Shown: positions 43,039 through 51,819, numbered from the stretch's first letter. The stretch: DNA of 64,000 bases from Bacillota bacterium (GCA_023404715.1 JAEYAR010000108.1:48716-112715), one strand, 5' to 3'. Notes: a model not told the origin generated them from the letters alone. A program made the numbers and translations.

Positions 43039-43062
43039 GGTTCCGGGGATATCCCCGGAACC
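43039..43062 (+). promoter_or_regulatory. Intercistronic perfect palindrome after the binding-protein gene
   Basis: GGTTCCGGGGAT / ATCCCCGGAACC, 12-base arms with no spacer, 19 bases after the stop codon and without a U-tract. Third case in the window of a stem at this position. Confidence 0.72.
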
Positions 43063-43115
43063 TCTTATAGTGCCGCGGATCCCCAGCGGGCAAAGAACAG
43101 AAAGGATGAACGCAT

Positions 43116-44063
43116 ATGACCGCGACCGCACCGTCTGCCAGAAGAAAGAGCTCCATTGGCAACCGGATCAAGCGCTGCATTCCCATGTACCTGATGGCCC
43201 TGCCGGGGCTCGTCTACCTCATCATCAACAATTATATCCCCATGAGCGGCATCATCATCGCCTTTAAGAACGTCAATTGGCGCAAAGGCATCCTCGGCAG
43301 CCCTTGGGCAGGCTTTTCCAACTTTGAATACCTGTTTAAGACGAGGGACGCCTGGACGATCACGCGCAATACCATCGGCTATAACCTCGTTTTTATCCTG
43401 CTGGGCACCCTGATGGCCATCGCCATTGCGATACTGCTCAATGAGATCCGCTCAAAGAAGCTAAAGCAGGTCTATCAGACGGTCTTTCTGCTGCCTTATC
43501 TCATCTCCATCGTCGTGGTGAGCTACCTCGTCTTCGCGATGCTCTCCATCGACTCCGGCTTCATCAACAAGAGCATTTTGTCGGCGCTGGGGAAGGATGC
43601 CATCGCGTGGTATACCGAGCCCAAGTACTGGCCCTTCATATTGGTCATCGTCTATCTATGGAAGACATTCGGGTATAACAGCATCATCTACTATGCGACG
43701 CTGGTGGGCGTGGATCACAGCTATTACGAGGCCGCGGCCATCGACGGCGCGACCCGGTGGCAGCAGGTATGCCATGTCACCCTGCCAGCGCTTACGCCTA
43801 CGATTATCACGCTGACGCTGCTGTCTGTAGGCAAGATTTTCTATTCAGACTTCGGGCTCTTTTATCAAGTGCCGATGAACTCCGGCCCTTTGCTGGACGT
43901 TACGAATACCATCGATACCTACGTTTACCGCGGCTTGATTCAACTGAACGATCTAGGCATGTCCTCCGCGGCAGGCGTATATCAGAGCTTAGTCGGCTTT
44001 GTCCTCGTGCTCGCGGCCAACTACGTCGTAAGCCGTGTGGACAAAGACAATGCGCTGTTCTAA
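43116..44063 (+). CDS. ABC transporter permease, LplB type
   Basis: A 315-residue permease with six helices (MYLMALPGLVYLIINNYIPM is the first). GIIIAFKNVNWRKGI marks the LplB group, and the EAA loop is YYEAAAIDGATRWQQVCHV near residues 205-223. AAAGGATG precedes the ATG. The ATPase is not encoded here. Confidence 0.93.
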   Translation: MTATAPSARRKSSIGNRIKRCIPMYLMALPGLVYLIINNYIPMSGIIIAFKNVNWRKGILGSPWAGFSNFEYLFKTRDAWTITRNTIGYNLVFILLGTLMAIAIAILLNEIRSKKLKQVYQTVFLLPYLISIVVVSYLVFAMLSIDSGFINKSILSALGKDAIAWYTEPKYWPFILVIVYLWKTFGYNSIIYYATLVGVDHSYYEAAAIDGATRWQQVCHVTLPALTPTIITLTLLSVGKIFYSDFGLFYQVPMNSGPLLDVTNTIDTYVYRGLIQLNDLGMSSAAGVYQSLVGFVLVLAANYVVSRVDKDNALF

Positions 44064-44081
44064 GGGAAGGGAGAGAGAAGC

Positions 44082-44969
44082 ATGGTTGAAAGAAAAAGTA
44101 GTTTTCAGGTGCTGGCGAATGTCTTCATGGTCGTGCTGGCGCTGTGCTGCATCTTCCCGTTTGCATTGCTGGTTATGTCGTCGCTGACGGATGAGAAGAC
44201 GCTGATTCAGAACGGTTATTCGCTCTTTCCGGCGAAATTCGGCCTTGACAGCTACACCTACATGTTTAAGAGCGGCTTTAGCATTGCCAGAGCTTATGGC
44301 GTCACGGTGCTGGTGACCGTGGCGGGAACCGTCAGCGGTATGCTGATGACGATGCTGCTGGCCTATCCGCTCTCGCGCAAGGAATTTTTCGGCCGCAACG
44401 CGCTAGCGTTCATCGTCTTTTTTACGATGCTCTTTAACGGCGGCCTCGTGCCTACCTACATTATGTACACGCGCTACTTCCATCTGCGCAATACCCTATG
44501 GGCCCTGATCGTCCCATCACTGCTCGTAAATGCGTTTTACGTCATCATGATGCGCACGTACTTCAACACCAATATCCCCGACGCGGTGGTGGAGGCTGCG
44601 CGCATCGACGGGGCGGGCGAGTGGCGCACGATGTTTCAAATCGTGCTGCCCATGAGCGTGCCCATGATCGCGACGTTGGCGCTGTTGATCGGGCTGAGCT
44701 ATTGGAACGACTGGAAAAACGGTCTGTATTACCTGACCAAGAGCGAACTTTTCTCCATCCAGAATATCCTCAACCGCATGCTGCAGGACGTGCAGTTCCT
44801 CAAGAGCGGCGCGGGCGGATCGAACGCCAGCGAGATCGCCGCCACGCTGCCCAGCACGGGCATCAAGATGGCCATTGCGGTCGTCGGCGCTCTGCCGGTG
44901 ATGATCATCTATCCCTTCTTCCAGAAGTTTTTCGTCAAGGGTATTACGATCGGCGCGGTTAAAGGGTGA
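44082..44969 (+). CDS. ABC transporter permease, LplC/YtcP type
   Basis: The 295-residue partner permease starts 18 bases after the first, behind GGGAGAG. LFNGGLVPTYIMYTRYFHL and the EAA loop VVEAARIDGAGEWRTMFQI are typical of YtcP, as is the VKGITIGAVKG end. Six helices. Together with the preceding permease it forms the channel. Confidence 0.92.
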   Translation: MVERKSSFQVLANVFMVVLALCCIFPFALLVMSSLTDEKTLIQNGYSLFPAKFGLDSYTYMFKSGFSIARAYGVTVLVTVAGTVSGMLMTMLLAYPLSRKEFFGRNALAFIVFFTMLFNGGLVPTYIMYTRYFHLRNTLWALIVPSLLVNAFYVIMMRTYFNTNIPDAVVEAARIDGAGEWRTMFQIVLPMSVPMIATLALLIGLSYWNDWKNGLYYLTKSELFSIQNILNRMLQDVQFLKSGAGGSNASEIAATLPSTGIKMAIAVVGALPVMIIYPFFQKFFVKGITIGAVKG

Positions 44970-44993
44970 GCGCGTATAGAAAGGACGGATCGC

Positions 44994-45869
44994 ATGAAAG
45001 TCGGCATTCAGCTCTATTCGGTAAAAGATATGATCGCAAAGGATCCCGTCGCCGCGTTTGAGCGCGTGGCCCAAATCGGCTATAAATGCTGGGAGGTCTG
45101 CCAGCTTTACGGGCGCACGGACATCCCCTATAACTACGGCCTGCAGATGCCGCCGCAAAAGGCCAAGGCCTTCGTCGCTTCGCTGGGCGTCACGGTCGTC
45201 GGCAGCCATCTCACGTACGATCAGACGAAGGACGAAGGGTATCTGGAGGATTACCTCGCCTATATGGAGGAGATCGGCTGCAAGGCCGCGGGATTGGGCT
45301 CCGCCTACTTCCCCTATCTGGACCTTGACGGCCTGAAGGCGCAGTGCGCCCACTTTCACCGCGTAGGCGAACGGTGCCGCGCGCATGGCATGAAGTTTTA
45401 TTACCACAACCATTTCCATGAGTTCCAGCGGTTTGGCGGGAGGACGGTCTATCAGCTGCTGATGGAGAATACCGATCCCGACCTCGTGTGGTTTGAACTG
45501 GATACCTATTGGGCGATGCGCGCGGGCATGGATCCCAAGCAGGTGCTGCGCGATCACGCAGGCCGTATCCTCTTTATCCATCAAAAGGATTTTCCTAAGG
45601 ATTTCCGCTCGCCAGCGAACCTGTATGATTATGCCGTCGATCCGCACGCCAACCTCGACCGCGCAGCGCTTCGCGGCGTGAGCGAGCCGGACGGCTTTGC
45701 GGAGGTCGGCACGGGCTGTATGGACATTCAGGGAATTCTCGATGCGGCGAACGCGGCGGGCGTGCAATGCGCCATCCTGGAACAGGATCGAACCGCGCTC
45801 ACCGAAGAGGAAAGCATCACGATCAGCATGAACGCCTTTCGTCGGTATGCGGGCCTGGAGTGGAATTGA
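44994..45869 (+). CDS. Sugar phosphate isomerase/epimerase (xylose-isomerase-like TIM barrel)
   Basis: The 291-residue protein starts KVGIQLYSVKDMIAKDP and keeps the AP-endonuclease-2/IolE-like barrel: GSHLTYDQ, YYHNHFHEFQ (metal ligands His/Glu), WFELDTYWAMRAGM (Asp ligand) and IFIHQKDFPKDFR. The metal residues look intact, so an epimerase or isomerase of a keto-sugar or inositol derivative is plausible. GAAAGGACGG precedes the ATG. It is the only catabolic gene of the operon and would act on the imported sugar. Confidence 0.9.
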   Translation: MKVGIQLYSVKDMIAKDPVAAFERVAQIGYKCWEVCQLYGRTDIPYNYGLQMPPQKAKAFVASLGVTVVGSHLTYDQTKDEGYLEDYLAYMEEIGCKAAGLGSAYFPYLDLDGLKAQCAHFHRVGERCRAHGMKFYYHNHFHEFQRFGGRTVYQLLMENTDPDLVWFELDTYWAMRAGMDPKQVLRDHAGRILFIHQKDFPKDFRSPANLYDYAVDPHANLDRAALRGVSEPDGFAEVGTGCMDIQGILDAANAAGVQCAILEQDRTALTEEESITISMNAFRRYAGLEWN

Positions 45870-45934
45870 TTGAAACGGGACGCTAAGAGGGTATTACTGG
45901 GCGGGTATGCGTCAACACGCTCCAAAATAAGAAT

Positions 45935-45959
45935 AGGCCTGCGCGCCTAGCGCGGGCCT
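45935..45959 (+). terminator. Hairpin at the end of the isomerase operon
   Basis: AGGCCTGCGC pairs with GCGCGGGCCT (one G-U). No U-tract. A very similar hairpin (AGGCCTGCGC/GCGCAGGCCT) is at 46957-46981 on the other side of the IS110 remnant. Confidence 0.5.
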
Positions 45960-45986
45960 TAGCAAAATGAAGGATCATTTTGAATC

Positions 45987-46854
45987 AATGCGACGTTGTC
46001 GCAATGGAAAGCACGGGCGTGTATTGAAACCAATCTATAACCTATTGGAGGAACGCGCCAGAGAACTGAATCGAATCCAAGCGGTGCTGGAAGGGGCAAA
46101 CATCAAGCTGGCCAGCGTCGTCACGGATATCAATGGACAAAGCGCTATCGCCATTCTGCGGGCTATGGCCAATGGGGAGACAGACGCACAGCGCTTGAGC
46201 GCCCTAGCAAAAGGCAGCCTTACATCAAAAATAGAAGAGTTAACACGGGCGCTGAAAGGCTCTGTGGGCGAACACCAGCAGAAAATGATCGCCCACCAAC
46301 TGCGTCATATTGAGTGCCTCAACAATGAAATTGCGGATATTGATGAGGATATCAAAAAAACAGAAAGTATAGAGCCGCAAATTGCGCTGCTTGACGCAAT
46401 GCCGGGAATAGGCCGAAGAAGCGCTGAACGCATTCTTGCCGAATGCGGGGTTCATATGGAATAGTTTCCTTCGGCACAGCATTTATGTTCTTGGGCCGGA
46501 CTCGTGCCCGGTTGTAATGAAAGCGCGGGAAAGCGCAAGCCTTCTCGCCTGCGTAGGGGCAACGTATTCCTCAAAACAATCATGGTTGAATGTGCTCTAG
46601 CTGCGATTCGTAACAAAAACTCCTTCTGGTTTGCTAAGTTTTCAAAAATCGCTCCTCGCAGAGGTGGAAAAAAGGCAGTTGTTTCCGTCGCTCGCGCGAT
46701 GCTGGTAGCCATCTATCACATACTCAAAGATTTGCAGCCTTTTCGTGATTTGGGCGTTGATTACTATTTCAAGCTAGATGCTGAGCGTATCAAAAATCGG
46801 CATATCAATGCTTTGAAGCGCCTGGGTTTCGATGTTGTTATCTCTTCCGTCTGA
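45987..46854 (+). pseudogene. IS110-family transposase remnant
   Basis: The family's AMESTGVYW motif begins at about 46001, but one G is missing from the TGG codon near 46026, which shifts the frame. KPIYNLLEE then joins directly to RARELNRIQAVLEGA at about 46053, so some 60-70 residues of the catalytic region are deleted. The central and C-terminal parts continue (DAMPGIGRRSAERILAECG). An in-frame TAG at 46462-46464 falls where relatives have Gln in MxQFPSA. After it the same frame resumes with CSWAGLVPGCNESAGKRK and runs to 46854. The N-terminal DEDD part is absent. Three independent lesions mean this copy is dead; the element's ends cannot be fixed. Confidence 0.88.
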
Positions 46855-46956
46855 TCCTTCTGATCCGTCTGGTTTTTCTGTCTCCTTTTCGCCCCTCGTC
46901 CTTCTTGGGGCTTCTTTCCTATGCCTTCTGCTTCGTGCTGTTTTCAGGGCAGTCTG

Positions 46957-46981
46957 AGGCCTGCGCACTGAGCGCAGGCCT
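46957..46981. terminator. Hairpin downstream of mnmE and the IS110 remnant
   Basis: AGGCCTGCGC ACTGA GCGCAGGCCT: a perfect stem with no clear T-run on either strand; twin of the hairpin at 45935. Confidence 0.5.
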
Positions 46982-47008
46982 TAACCTTACCCTGATAATG
47001 GCTGTGAT

Positions 47009-48376
47009 TTACTTCCCCACACAAAACGTCGAAAACACCCGATCGATGACGTCTTCATCCAGCGTTTCGCCGGTGATTTCGCCCAGAATGTGCATGGCGC
47101 GCGTCAGGTCGACCGATGTGATATCCAGCGGCATCCCTGCGTCGACGGACGACACGGCGTCGCGTAGCGCGGCGCAGGCCGATCGCGCCGCCTGCACGTG
47201 GCGCGCTTGCGTGAGCGCAGCGCTTTGCGCCCCGTCCGTTGGCGCGAAGGAAAGCAGGCGGGCCTTGAGCGCGTCCAACCCTTCGCCGCGCTGGGCGCAT
47301 AGCGTCAGCACGCTCGCCTCCGGGCAGTGCACGCGCACCTCCGCCTCGGTTAGCGCCTGTGTGAGATCACTCTTGTTGATGGCGACGATTTTCGCTGCGG
47401 CAGGCGTGTGCAGGAGCTCCGCGTCCTCTGCCATGAGCGCCTGTGAACCGTCGAGCACCACGAGCAGGACGTCCGCGCGCTCCATGGCCGTGCGTGCGCG
47501 GGATACGCCGATGGCCTCTACGACGTCCTGCGTATCCCGCAGGCCCGCCGTATCGGAAAGGTTCACGCGCAGTCCGCTGAGCAGGATGGATTCCGTCAAC
47601 ACGTCGCGCGTCGTGCCGGGCAGATCGGTTACGATGGCGCGCTCCTCGCAAAGCAACGCGTTGAGCAGGGAGGACTTGCCGACGTTCGGCCGTCCGGCGA
47701 TGACGACGTTCAGACCGTCCTGCGCGATGCGACCGCTGCGCTCGTCACAGGCGCGCTCAAGCGAATCGCACAATGCGAGCGCCCGGCTGCGCAGGTCGCC
47801 CGCCGCCTCCTGCTCGTCCACCTCGTCCGGGAAGTCGATCGCGGCCGCGACGCCCGCGAGCAACTGCACGATTTGCTCGCGCGCATCCTGTACGAGATGG
47901 GAGACGCCGCCCTCTAGCTGGCGCAGCGCCTCGCGCGCCCCGCGCTCGCTGCTGGAACCGATGAGCCGCATGACCGCTTCCGCCTGAGACAGGTCGATGC
48001 GCCCGTTTAGGAAAGCGCGGCGCGTGAATTCTCCGGGCTCCGCCGCGCGGGCGCCGTGCTGGAGCAGCAGAGAGAGCACGCGCCGCACCTGCATGCGCCC
48101 GCCGTGGCAGTGGATTTCGCCCACGTCCTCGCGCGTGTAACTGTTGGGCGCGCGCATAAGCACGGCCATGCACTCGTCCACACGCTCGCCCCCATCTACA
48201 GCCCAGCCGTAATAGAGGCGCGCATGCGCCCAGCTTTCGGGCTTTTTCCCGCATGCGGCCTGAAAGACGCAGGAGAGCAGGCGGATGGTGTCCGCGCCGC
48301 TGACGCGGACGATGGCGATACCGCCCTCGCCTTCCGGCGTAGCGAGCGCGGCGATGGTATCCGTGTGCGTGATCAT
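47009..48376 (-). CDS. mnmE: tRNA modification GTPase MnmE (TrmE)
   Basis: With MnmG it makes the carboxymethylaminomethyl group on wobble U34 of tRNA. I start at the ATG at 48376 (MITHTDTIAALAT), where GAGGAGG precedes. The 455-residue protein has the N-terminal formyl-THF-binding domain (EGGIAIVRVSG), the helical domain, and a G domain with GRPNVGKSSLLN, DLPGTTRD, DTAGLRDT and NKSD. It ends in the invariant FCVGK with the reactive cysteine. mnmG and the usual neighbours rnpA/yidC/jag are not adjacent. Confidence 0.97.
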   Translation of the reverse strand: MITHTDTIAALATPEGEGGIAIVRVSGADTIRLLSCVFQAACGKKPESWAHARLYYGWAVDGGERVDECMAVLMRAPNSYTREDVGEIHCHGGRMQVRRVLSLLLQHGARAAEPGEFTRRAFLNGRIDLSQAEAVMRLIGSSSERGAREALRQLEGGVSHLVQDAREQIVQLLAGVAAAIDFPDEVDEQEAAGDLRSRALALCDSLERACDERSGRIAQDGLNVVIAGRPNVGKSSLLNALLCEERAIVTDLPGTTRDVLTESILLSGLRVNLSDTAGLRDTQDVVEAIGVSRARTAMERADVLLVVLDGSQALMAEDAELLHTPAAAKIVAINKSDLTQALTEAEVRVHCPEASVLTLCAQRGEGLDALKARLLSFAPTDGAQSAALTQARHVQAARSACAALRDAVSSVDAGMPLDITSVDLTRAMHILGEITGETLDEDVIDRVFSTFCVGK

Positions 48377-48445
48377 CGAGGTTCCTCCTCCCGTATTCAT
48401 CCCATTATACCCGTTATGAGACGCGATGAAAAGGAGGAATCGACG

Positions 48446-48485
48446 AAAAAGGCGGCGCGCACTCCGCTGCCGGAGGCGCGCCGCC
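48446..48485 (-). terminator. Terminator of the FMN-binding lipoprotein gene
   Basis: On the minus strand GGCGGCGCGC pairs with GCGCGCCGCC around an inner stem and is followed by TTTTT. Confidence 0.85.
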
Positions 48486-48500
48486 CGCTCGGGCGTAACG

Positions 48501-49100
48501 TCAATCCAAGGTGATTTCCGCCGTTTCGCCTTTGGCTGCGGCTTGCAGGATGGCCGCATAGAGACGCTTTGCCTCTTCGGTGGCGATCGTCGCGCCTGTT
48601 ACGCCGTCGATATCTCCGGGGACGGATGCGGCCTGAATCTGGTCCGCGATCTTGGGCGTCCATTCGCTCGGTAATGGGTCCATAGGATAAGCCTCAGCGG
48701 ATTGCGCGCTTTTGCGTTCGCCGTCCTTAAAGGCGTCGAAGTCCACGGATTCGACAGCGCCGCCCTTGAAAATGACGGTCAGCGTGGTCTGCCAGCCGTG
48801 CCCTTTTTCCTGCGCGTAGGTTTCGGACATGCGGGCCGTATACGTGCCGTCCTTTGCCTCGGACACGGCGGGTACGTCTTCCGCCTCCGGCGGATTGCTC
48901 GGCGTTTCAGTCGGGCTTTGTGTCGGGGCCTCGGTCGGGGCCTCCGTCGCCTGCGCGGTGGGGCTCGGCTGCGCCGTGGGTGCGGCCGTCGGGGCGGTCG
49001 TGGGGGCTGTAGTCGGCGCGGGCGCCGGTTGCGCGCTGCAGGCGCACAGCGCAGTCAGCAGTGCGACGCACAGCAATGCGACGAGGATTCGCTTCATCAT
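48501..49100 (-). CDS. FMN-binding domain lipoprotein
   Basis: I start at the ATG at 49100 (MMKRILVALL), 9 bases after GGAAAGGA. The 199-residue product has a lipoprotein signal (LLTALCAC, lipidation at the second cysteine likely), a Thr/Pro/Ala-rich linker (residues 25-75) and an FMN_bind domain. That domain ends DGVTGATIATEEAKRLYAAI, where the threonine of SGAT/TGAT is the residue that receives FMN through a phosphoester bond. It acts outside the membrane in electron transfer, like RnfG/NqrC-type carriers, and may feed extracellular flavin reductases such as the flavoprotein at the start of the window; that link is inference. Confidence 0.9.
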   Translation of the reverse strand: MMKRILVALLCVALLTALCACSAQPAPAPTTAPTTAPTAAPTAQPSPTAQATEAPTEAPTQSPTETPSNPPEAEDVPAVSEAKDGTYTARMSETYAQEKGHGWQTTLTVIFKGGAVESVDFDAFKDGERKSAQSAEAYPMDPLPSEWTPKIADQIQAASVPGDIDGVTGATIATEEAKRLYAAILQAAAKGETAEITLD

Positions 49101-49244
49101 CAAGGCAGTCCTTTCCATATTAAAATGATGCTTGTACCTTTTTGTATGCGGGAAAGACGGCGTTTATCCCTGCAATCGCTTTGTCCTGCATCTCTAAATT
49201 GTACGGCAGGGATAGAGGCGACCCGGCATTTTTTTGAATTTATC

Positions 49245-49273
49245 TTGAAATCGTTCGGGGTTCTGTGTAGAAT
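49245..49273 (+). promoter_or_regulatory. Promoter of guaA
   Basis: TTGAAA, 17 bases, TAGAAT. No purine riboswitch fold is visible in the 60-base leader. Confidence 0.65.
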
Positions 49274-49337
49274 ATAGAGATCATCCGAGCTAAAGGGCAG
49301 CAGAGGGCGCTGAAAGCGCTAAAAAAGGAGGCACCTC

Positions 49338-50879
49338 ATGCACGAGGTACAGCGAATCGTTATTTTGGACTTCGGCGCGCAGTATACACAGCTGATCGCG
49401 CGCCGCGTTCGCGAGGCGAACGTCTTTTGTGAAGTCGTCCCCTTCAATACATCTTTGAGCGAACTCAAGGCAAAGGAACCGGCCGGCATCATCCTTTCGG
49501 GCGGACCGGCCTCTGTGCTGGAGGAGGATGCCCCTACGGTCGATTCGGGGCTTTACGACCTGGGCGCGCCGGTGCTGGGCATCTGCTACGGCATGCAGCT
49601 GACCGCGCATCTGCTCGGCGGTACGGTTGCGCGCGCGACGCAGCGCGAGTACGGCCGCGTCGGCGTCACCATGGATACGGGCAGCCGCTTGCTGGCGGGC
49701 ATGTCGCCCACATCGCCGTGTTGGATGAGCCATACCTACCATGTGACGGCCGCGCCGGAGGGGTTTGTCTCCGTAGCACATTCGGAAAACTGCGGTTTTT
49801 GCGCGATGGAGAATACGGCGCGCGGCATTTACTGCGTGCAGTTCCACCCGGAGGTCACGCACAGCGAGGAGGGGCAAAAGGTCCTTCAAAACTTTCTTTA
49901 CCGGATTTGCGGCTGCAAGGGCGATTGGACGATGTCCGCGTTCGTCCAGGAGGCTGTGGCGTCGATTCGCCGCACCGTCGGCGACGGACGCGTGCTGCTG
50001 GGCCTGTCTGGCGGCGTGGATTCGTCTGTGGCGGCGGCGCTGATTTCAAGAGCGATCGGCGAGCGGCTGACCTGCGTGTACGTGGATCACGGCTTCATGC
50101 GCAAGGACGAGACGGAGCAGGTTAAAGAAGTTTTTACCAAACAGTTTCCGGTGCATTTGGTCGCGGTCGACGCGCGCCAGCGCTTCCTCAACAGGGTGGC
50201 GGGCGTGAGCGAGCCGGAAGAAAAGCGCAAGATCATCGGCGCTGAGTTTGTCGCGGTGTTTGCGGACGAGGCGGCCAAGATCGGCGATGTCGATTTTCTC
50301 GCGCAGGGCACGATTTACCCGGACGTCATCGAATCCGGCCAGGTCAAAGGCAGCGCGGTCATCAAATCGCACCACAACGTAGGCGGCTTACCCGAGGATT
50401 TCAAGTTCAAGGCCTTGCTGGAGCCGCTGCGCATGCTCTTCAAGGATGAGGTGCGCAAGGTGGGCGAGGAACTGGGTATGCCGGCGGATATGGTCTGGCG
50501 TCAGCCCTTTCCCGGACCGGGGTTGGCCATCCGCATCATCGGGGATATCACGGAGGAAAAGCTCGAGATCGTGCGCGAGAGCGATGCGATCCTGCGCCGG
50601 GAGATGGCCGAGGCCGGCTTGGAGCGCTCCGTCAATCAATATTTTACCGTGCTTACGGGCATCCGCTCGGTAGGGGTGATGGGGGACGAGCGGACGTACG
50701 ATTACACGCTCGCCATCCGCGCGGTTACGACGGACGACTTTATGACGGTGGACTGGGCGCGGCTGCCGTACGACCTGCTCGCGCGTGTGTCCGAGCGCAT
50801 CGTCAACGAGGTCAGTCATGTGAACCGCGTTGTGTTCGATATCACCACCAAGCCGCCGGCATCGGTGGAGTGGGAATGA
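49338..50879 (+). CDS. guaA: GMP synthase (glutamine-hydrolysing)
   Basis: Converts XMP to GMP with ATP and glutamine. The 513-residue enzyme is complete. The amidotransferase domain has the nucleophile Cys in GICYGMQ near residue 80 and the His/Glu pair in FHPEV near 169. The ATP-pyrophosphatase P-loop is LSGGVDSSVAAAL near 223, and the C-terminal dimerisation domain ends in the usual SVEWE. AAGGAGG precedes the ATG. Its last codons contain GAGTGGGAATGA, the same sequence used as the integration site in the second guaA. Confidence 0.98.
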   Translation: MHEVQRIVILDFGAQYTQLIARRVREANVFCEVVPFNTSLSELKAKEPAGIILSGGPASVLEEDAPTVDSGLYDLGAPVLGICYGMQLTAHLLGGTVARATQREYGRVGVTMDTGSRLLAGMSPTSPCWMSHTYHVTAAPEGFVSVAHSENCGFCAMENTARGIYCVQFHPEVTHSEEGQKVLQNFLYRICGCKGDWTMSAFVQEAVASIRRTVGDGRVLLGLSGGVDSSVAAALISRAIGERLTCVYVDHGFMRKDETEQVKEVFTKQFPVHLVAVDARQRFLNRVAGVSEPEEKRKIIGAEFVAVFADEAAKIGDVDFLAQGTIYPDVIESGQVKGSAVIKSHHNVGGLPEDFKFKALLEPLRMLFKDEVRKVGEELGMPADMVWRQPFPGPGLAIRIIGDITEEKLEIVRESDAILRREMAEAGLERSVNQYFTVLTGIRSVGVMGDERTYDYTLAIRAVTTDDFMTVDWARLPYDLLARVSERIVNEVSHVNRVVFDITTKPPASVEWE

Positions 50880-50980
50880 TGCCAGAGGCTGAAAAAAGCC
50901 AGTCATACCGGACTACAAAAAGGAGTAGAGGACAAGGACGGGCTATTGCCTCCTGCCCAATCTGATAATTGCATAGGCGC

Positions 50981-51013
50981 GGACGGCGGGGAATAATCCT
51001 CGCCGTCCCTTTT
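50981..51013 (+). terminator. Rho-independent terminator of guaA
   Basis: GGACGGCGGGG AATAAT CCTCGCCGTCC followed by CTTTTC. Confidence 0.85.
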
Positions 51014-51051
51014 CATTTACAGTAGTTTTATAATTTTTCGCCAAGTACCCC

Positions 51052-51112
51052 TTGAAATAGATCACACGATATGCTATACTAAAGTCAATAAATTGACCGT
51101 ATAGAAATTGAC
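51052..51112 (+). promoter_or_regulatory. Promoter and ATTGAC operators of the nitroreductase unit
   Basis: TTGAAA, 17 bases, TATACT (51075-51080) with a TGC extended -10. Right at the expected start, GTCAAT AA ATTGAC forms a palindrome (51084-51097), and a further ATTGACT lies at about 51107-51113. The MarR gene at 53773 is the natural candidate for the binding protein. Confidence 0.65.
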
Positions 51113-51118
51113 TATATG

Positions 51119-51180
51119 CCGAGGGTAAGGCGGCATGACACGACCTGTCGCGGGCATTCACAAAAAACCTTACCATGCCG
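51119..51180 (+). ncRNA. Structured leader with pseudoknot-order complementary segments
   Basis: GGTAAGG (51124-51130) is complementary to CCTTACC (51168-51174), and the adjacent CGGCATG (51131-51137) to CATGCCG (51174-51180). Their order is A-B-A'-B', as in an H-type pseudoknot, and both stems could stack. The leader ends 15 bases before GGAGG of the nitroreductase gene. It does not match a riboswitch consensus I know; it might instead be two competing hairpins. Confidence 0.4.
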
Positions 51181-51208
51181 ACCAATCAGGAAACGGAGGA
51201 TATTTAAC

Positions 51209-51808
51209 ATGGAGTTTTACGAGGTGATCGACAAAAGAAGAAGTATCCGACAATTTGAGGACCGGGAGATTTCAAGAGAGGTGCTGGAGCGAATTTTAGA
51301 CGCTGGACTAAAAGCCCCGTCCTCTAACCATCAGAGAAGATGGGAGATGCTGACGCTGACGGATAAGGCGGCTATTATGCAGCTGGCAAAGCGCATTCGC
51401 CCCTATCCCTGCCGTATTCAGGAGCCCAAAACGCCGCAGCAGGAGATGATCAAAATTGCCTATCCCCGCCAGCGCAGCATGGTGGAGGAATCTGCCTGTG
51501 TGATCTTACCTTTCTTCAAACAGAAGTATCCCATGACCGAGGATAAGAACGGCTACGGCCTAATGGACTACGGCGCGACATGGGCGCTGGTTGAAAACAT
51601 GCTGCTGGCAGCAACTGCGGAGGGGCTGGGCTCGGTTGTCCATATCCCAGTGAAGAAAGAGCCGGAGCAGATTAAGGAACTGCTGCAAATCCCGGACGGC
51701 TGGTATCTCCCCACGCTGGTCATTCTCGGTTATGCTAGTCCGAGCGCCGAAGTGCCCTCGCAGGTCAGGGCAACAGTAGATAACAAAGTCCACTGGAACA
51801 AATGGTAA
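51209..51808 (+). CDS. Nitroreductase family protein
   Basis: I start at the ATG at 51209 (MEFYEVIDKRRSIRQFEDR) behind ACGGAGG. The 199-residue protein has the FMN-phosphate-binding KRRSIRQF and APSSNHQ segments, the GATWALVENMLLAATAEGLG helix and a PTLVILGY strand, as in NfsB/NfsA-like flavoenzymes that use NAD(P)H. The substrate (nitro compound, quinone or flavin) is unknown. Base composition is AT-richer than guaA. A fragment of a second nitroreductase start lies 12 bases downstream. Confidence 0.93.
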   Translation: MEFYEVIDKRRSIRQFEDREISREVLERILDAGLKAPSSNHQRRWEMLTLTDKAAIMQLAKRIRPYPCRIQEPKTPQQEMIKIAYPRQRSMVEESACVILPFFKQKYPMTEDKNGYGLMDYGATWALVENMLLAATAEGLGSVVHIPVKKEPEQIKELLQIPDGWYLPTLVILGYASPSAEVPSQVRATVDNKVHWNKW

Positions 51809-51819
51809 GGGTGCAACGC

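Noticed and set aside
41878..43131. 417-codon minus-strand frame opposite the third binding-protein gene
   Set aside because: Shadow of a certain gene with signal peptide and family motifs on the plus strand.
44517..45767. 416-codon minus-strand frame
   Set aside because: Spans the antisense of two unrelated certain genes.
29466..46464. Genome-wide recoding of TAG to Gln
   Set aside because: Two in-frame TAGs fit Gln positions, but other genes in the window end normally in TAG and one of the two is in a dead transposase.
49274..49337. Purine riboswitch in the guaA leader
   Set aside because: The leader is too short and lacks the conserved junction sequences and paired loops.
50868..50879. 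Island boundary at the first guaA
   Set aside because: The GAGTGGGAATGA site is present and the DNA to the right is AT-rich, but no second copy of the repeat and no integrase lie before the second guaA.
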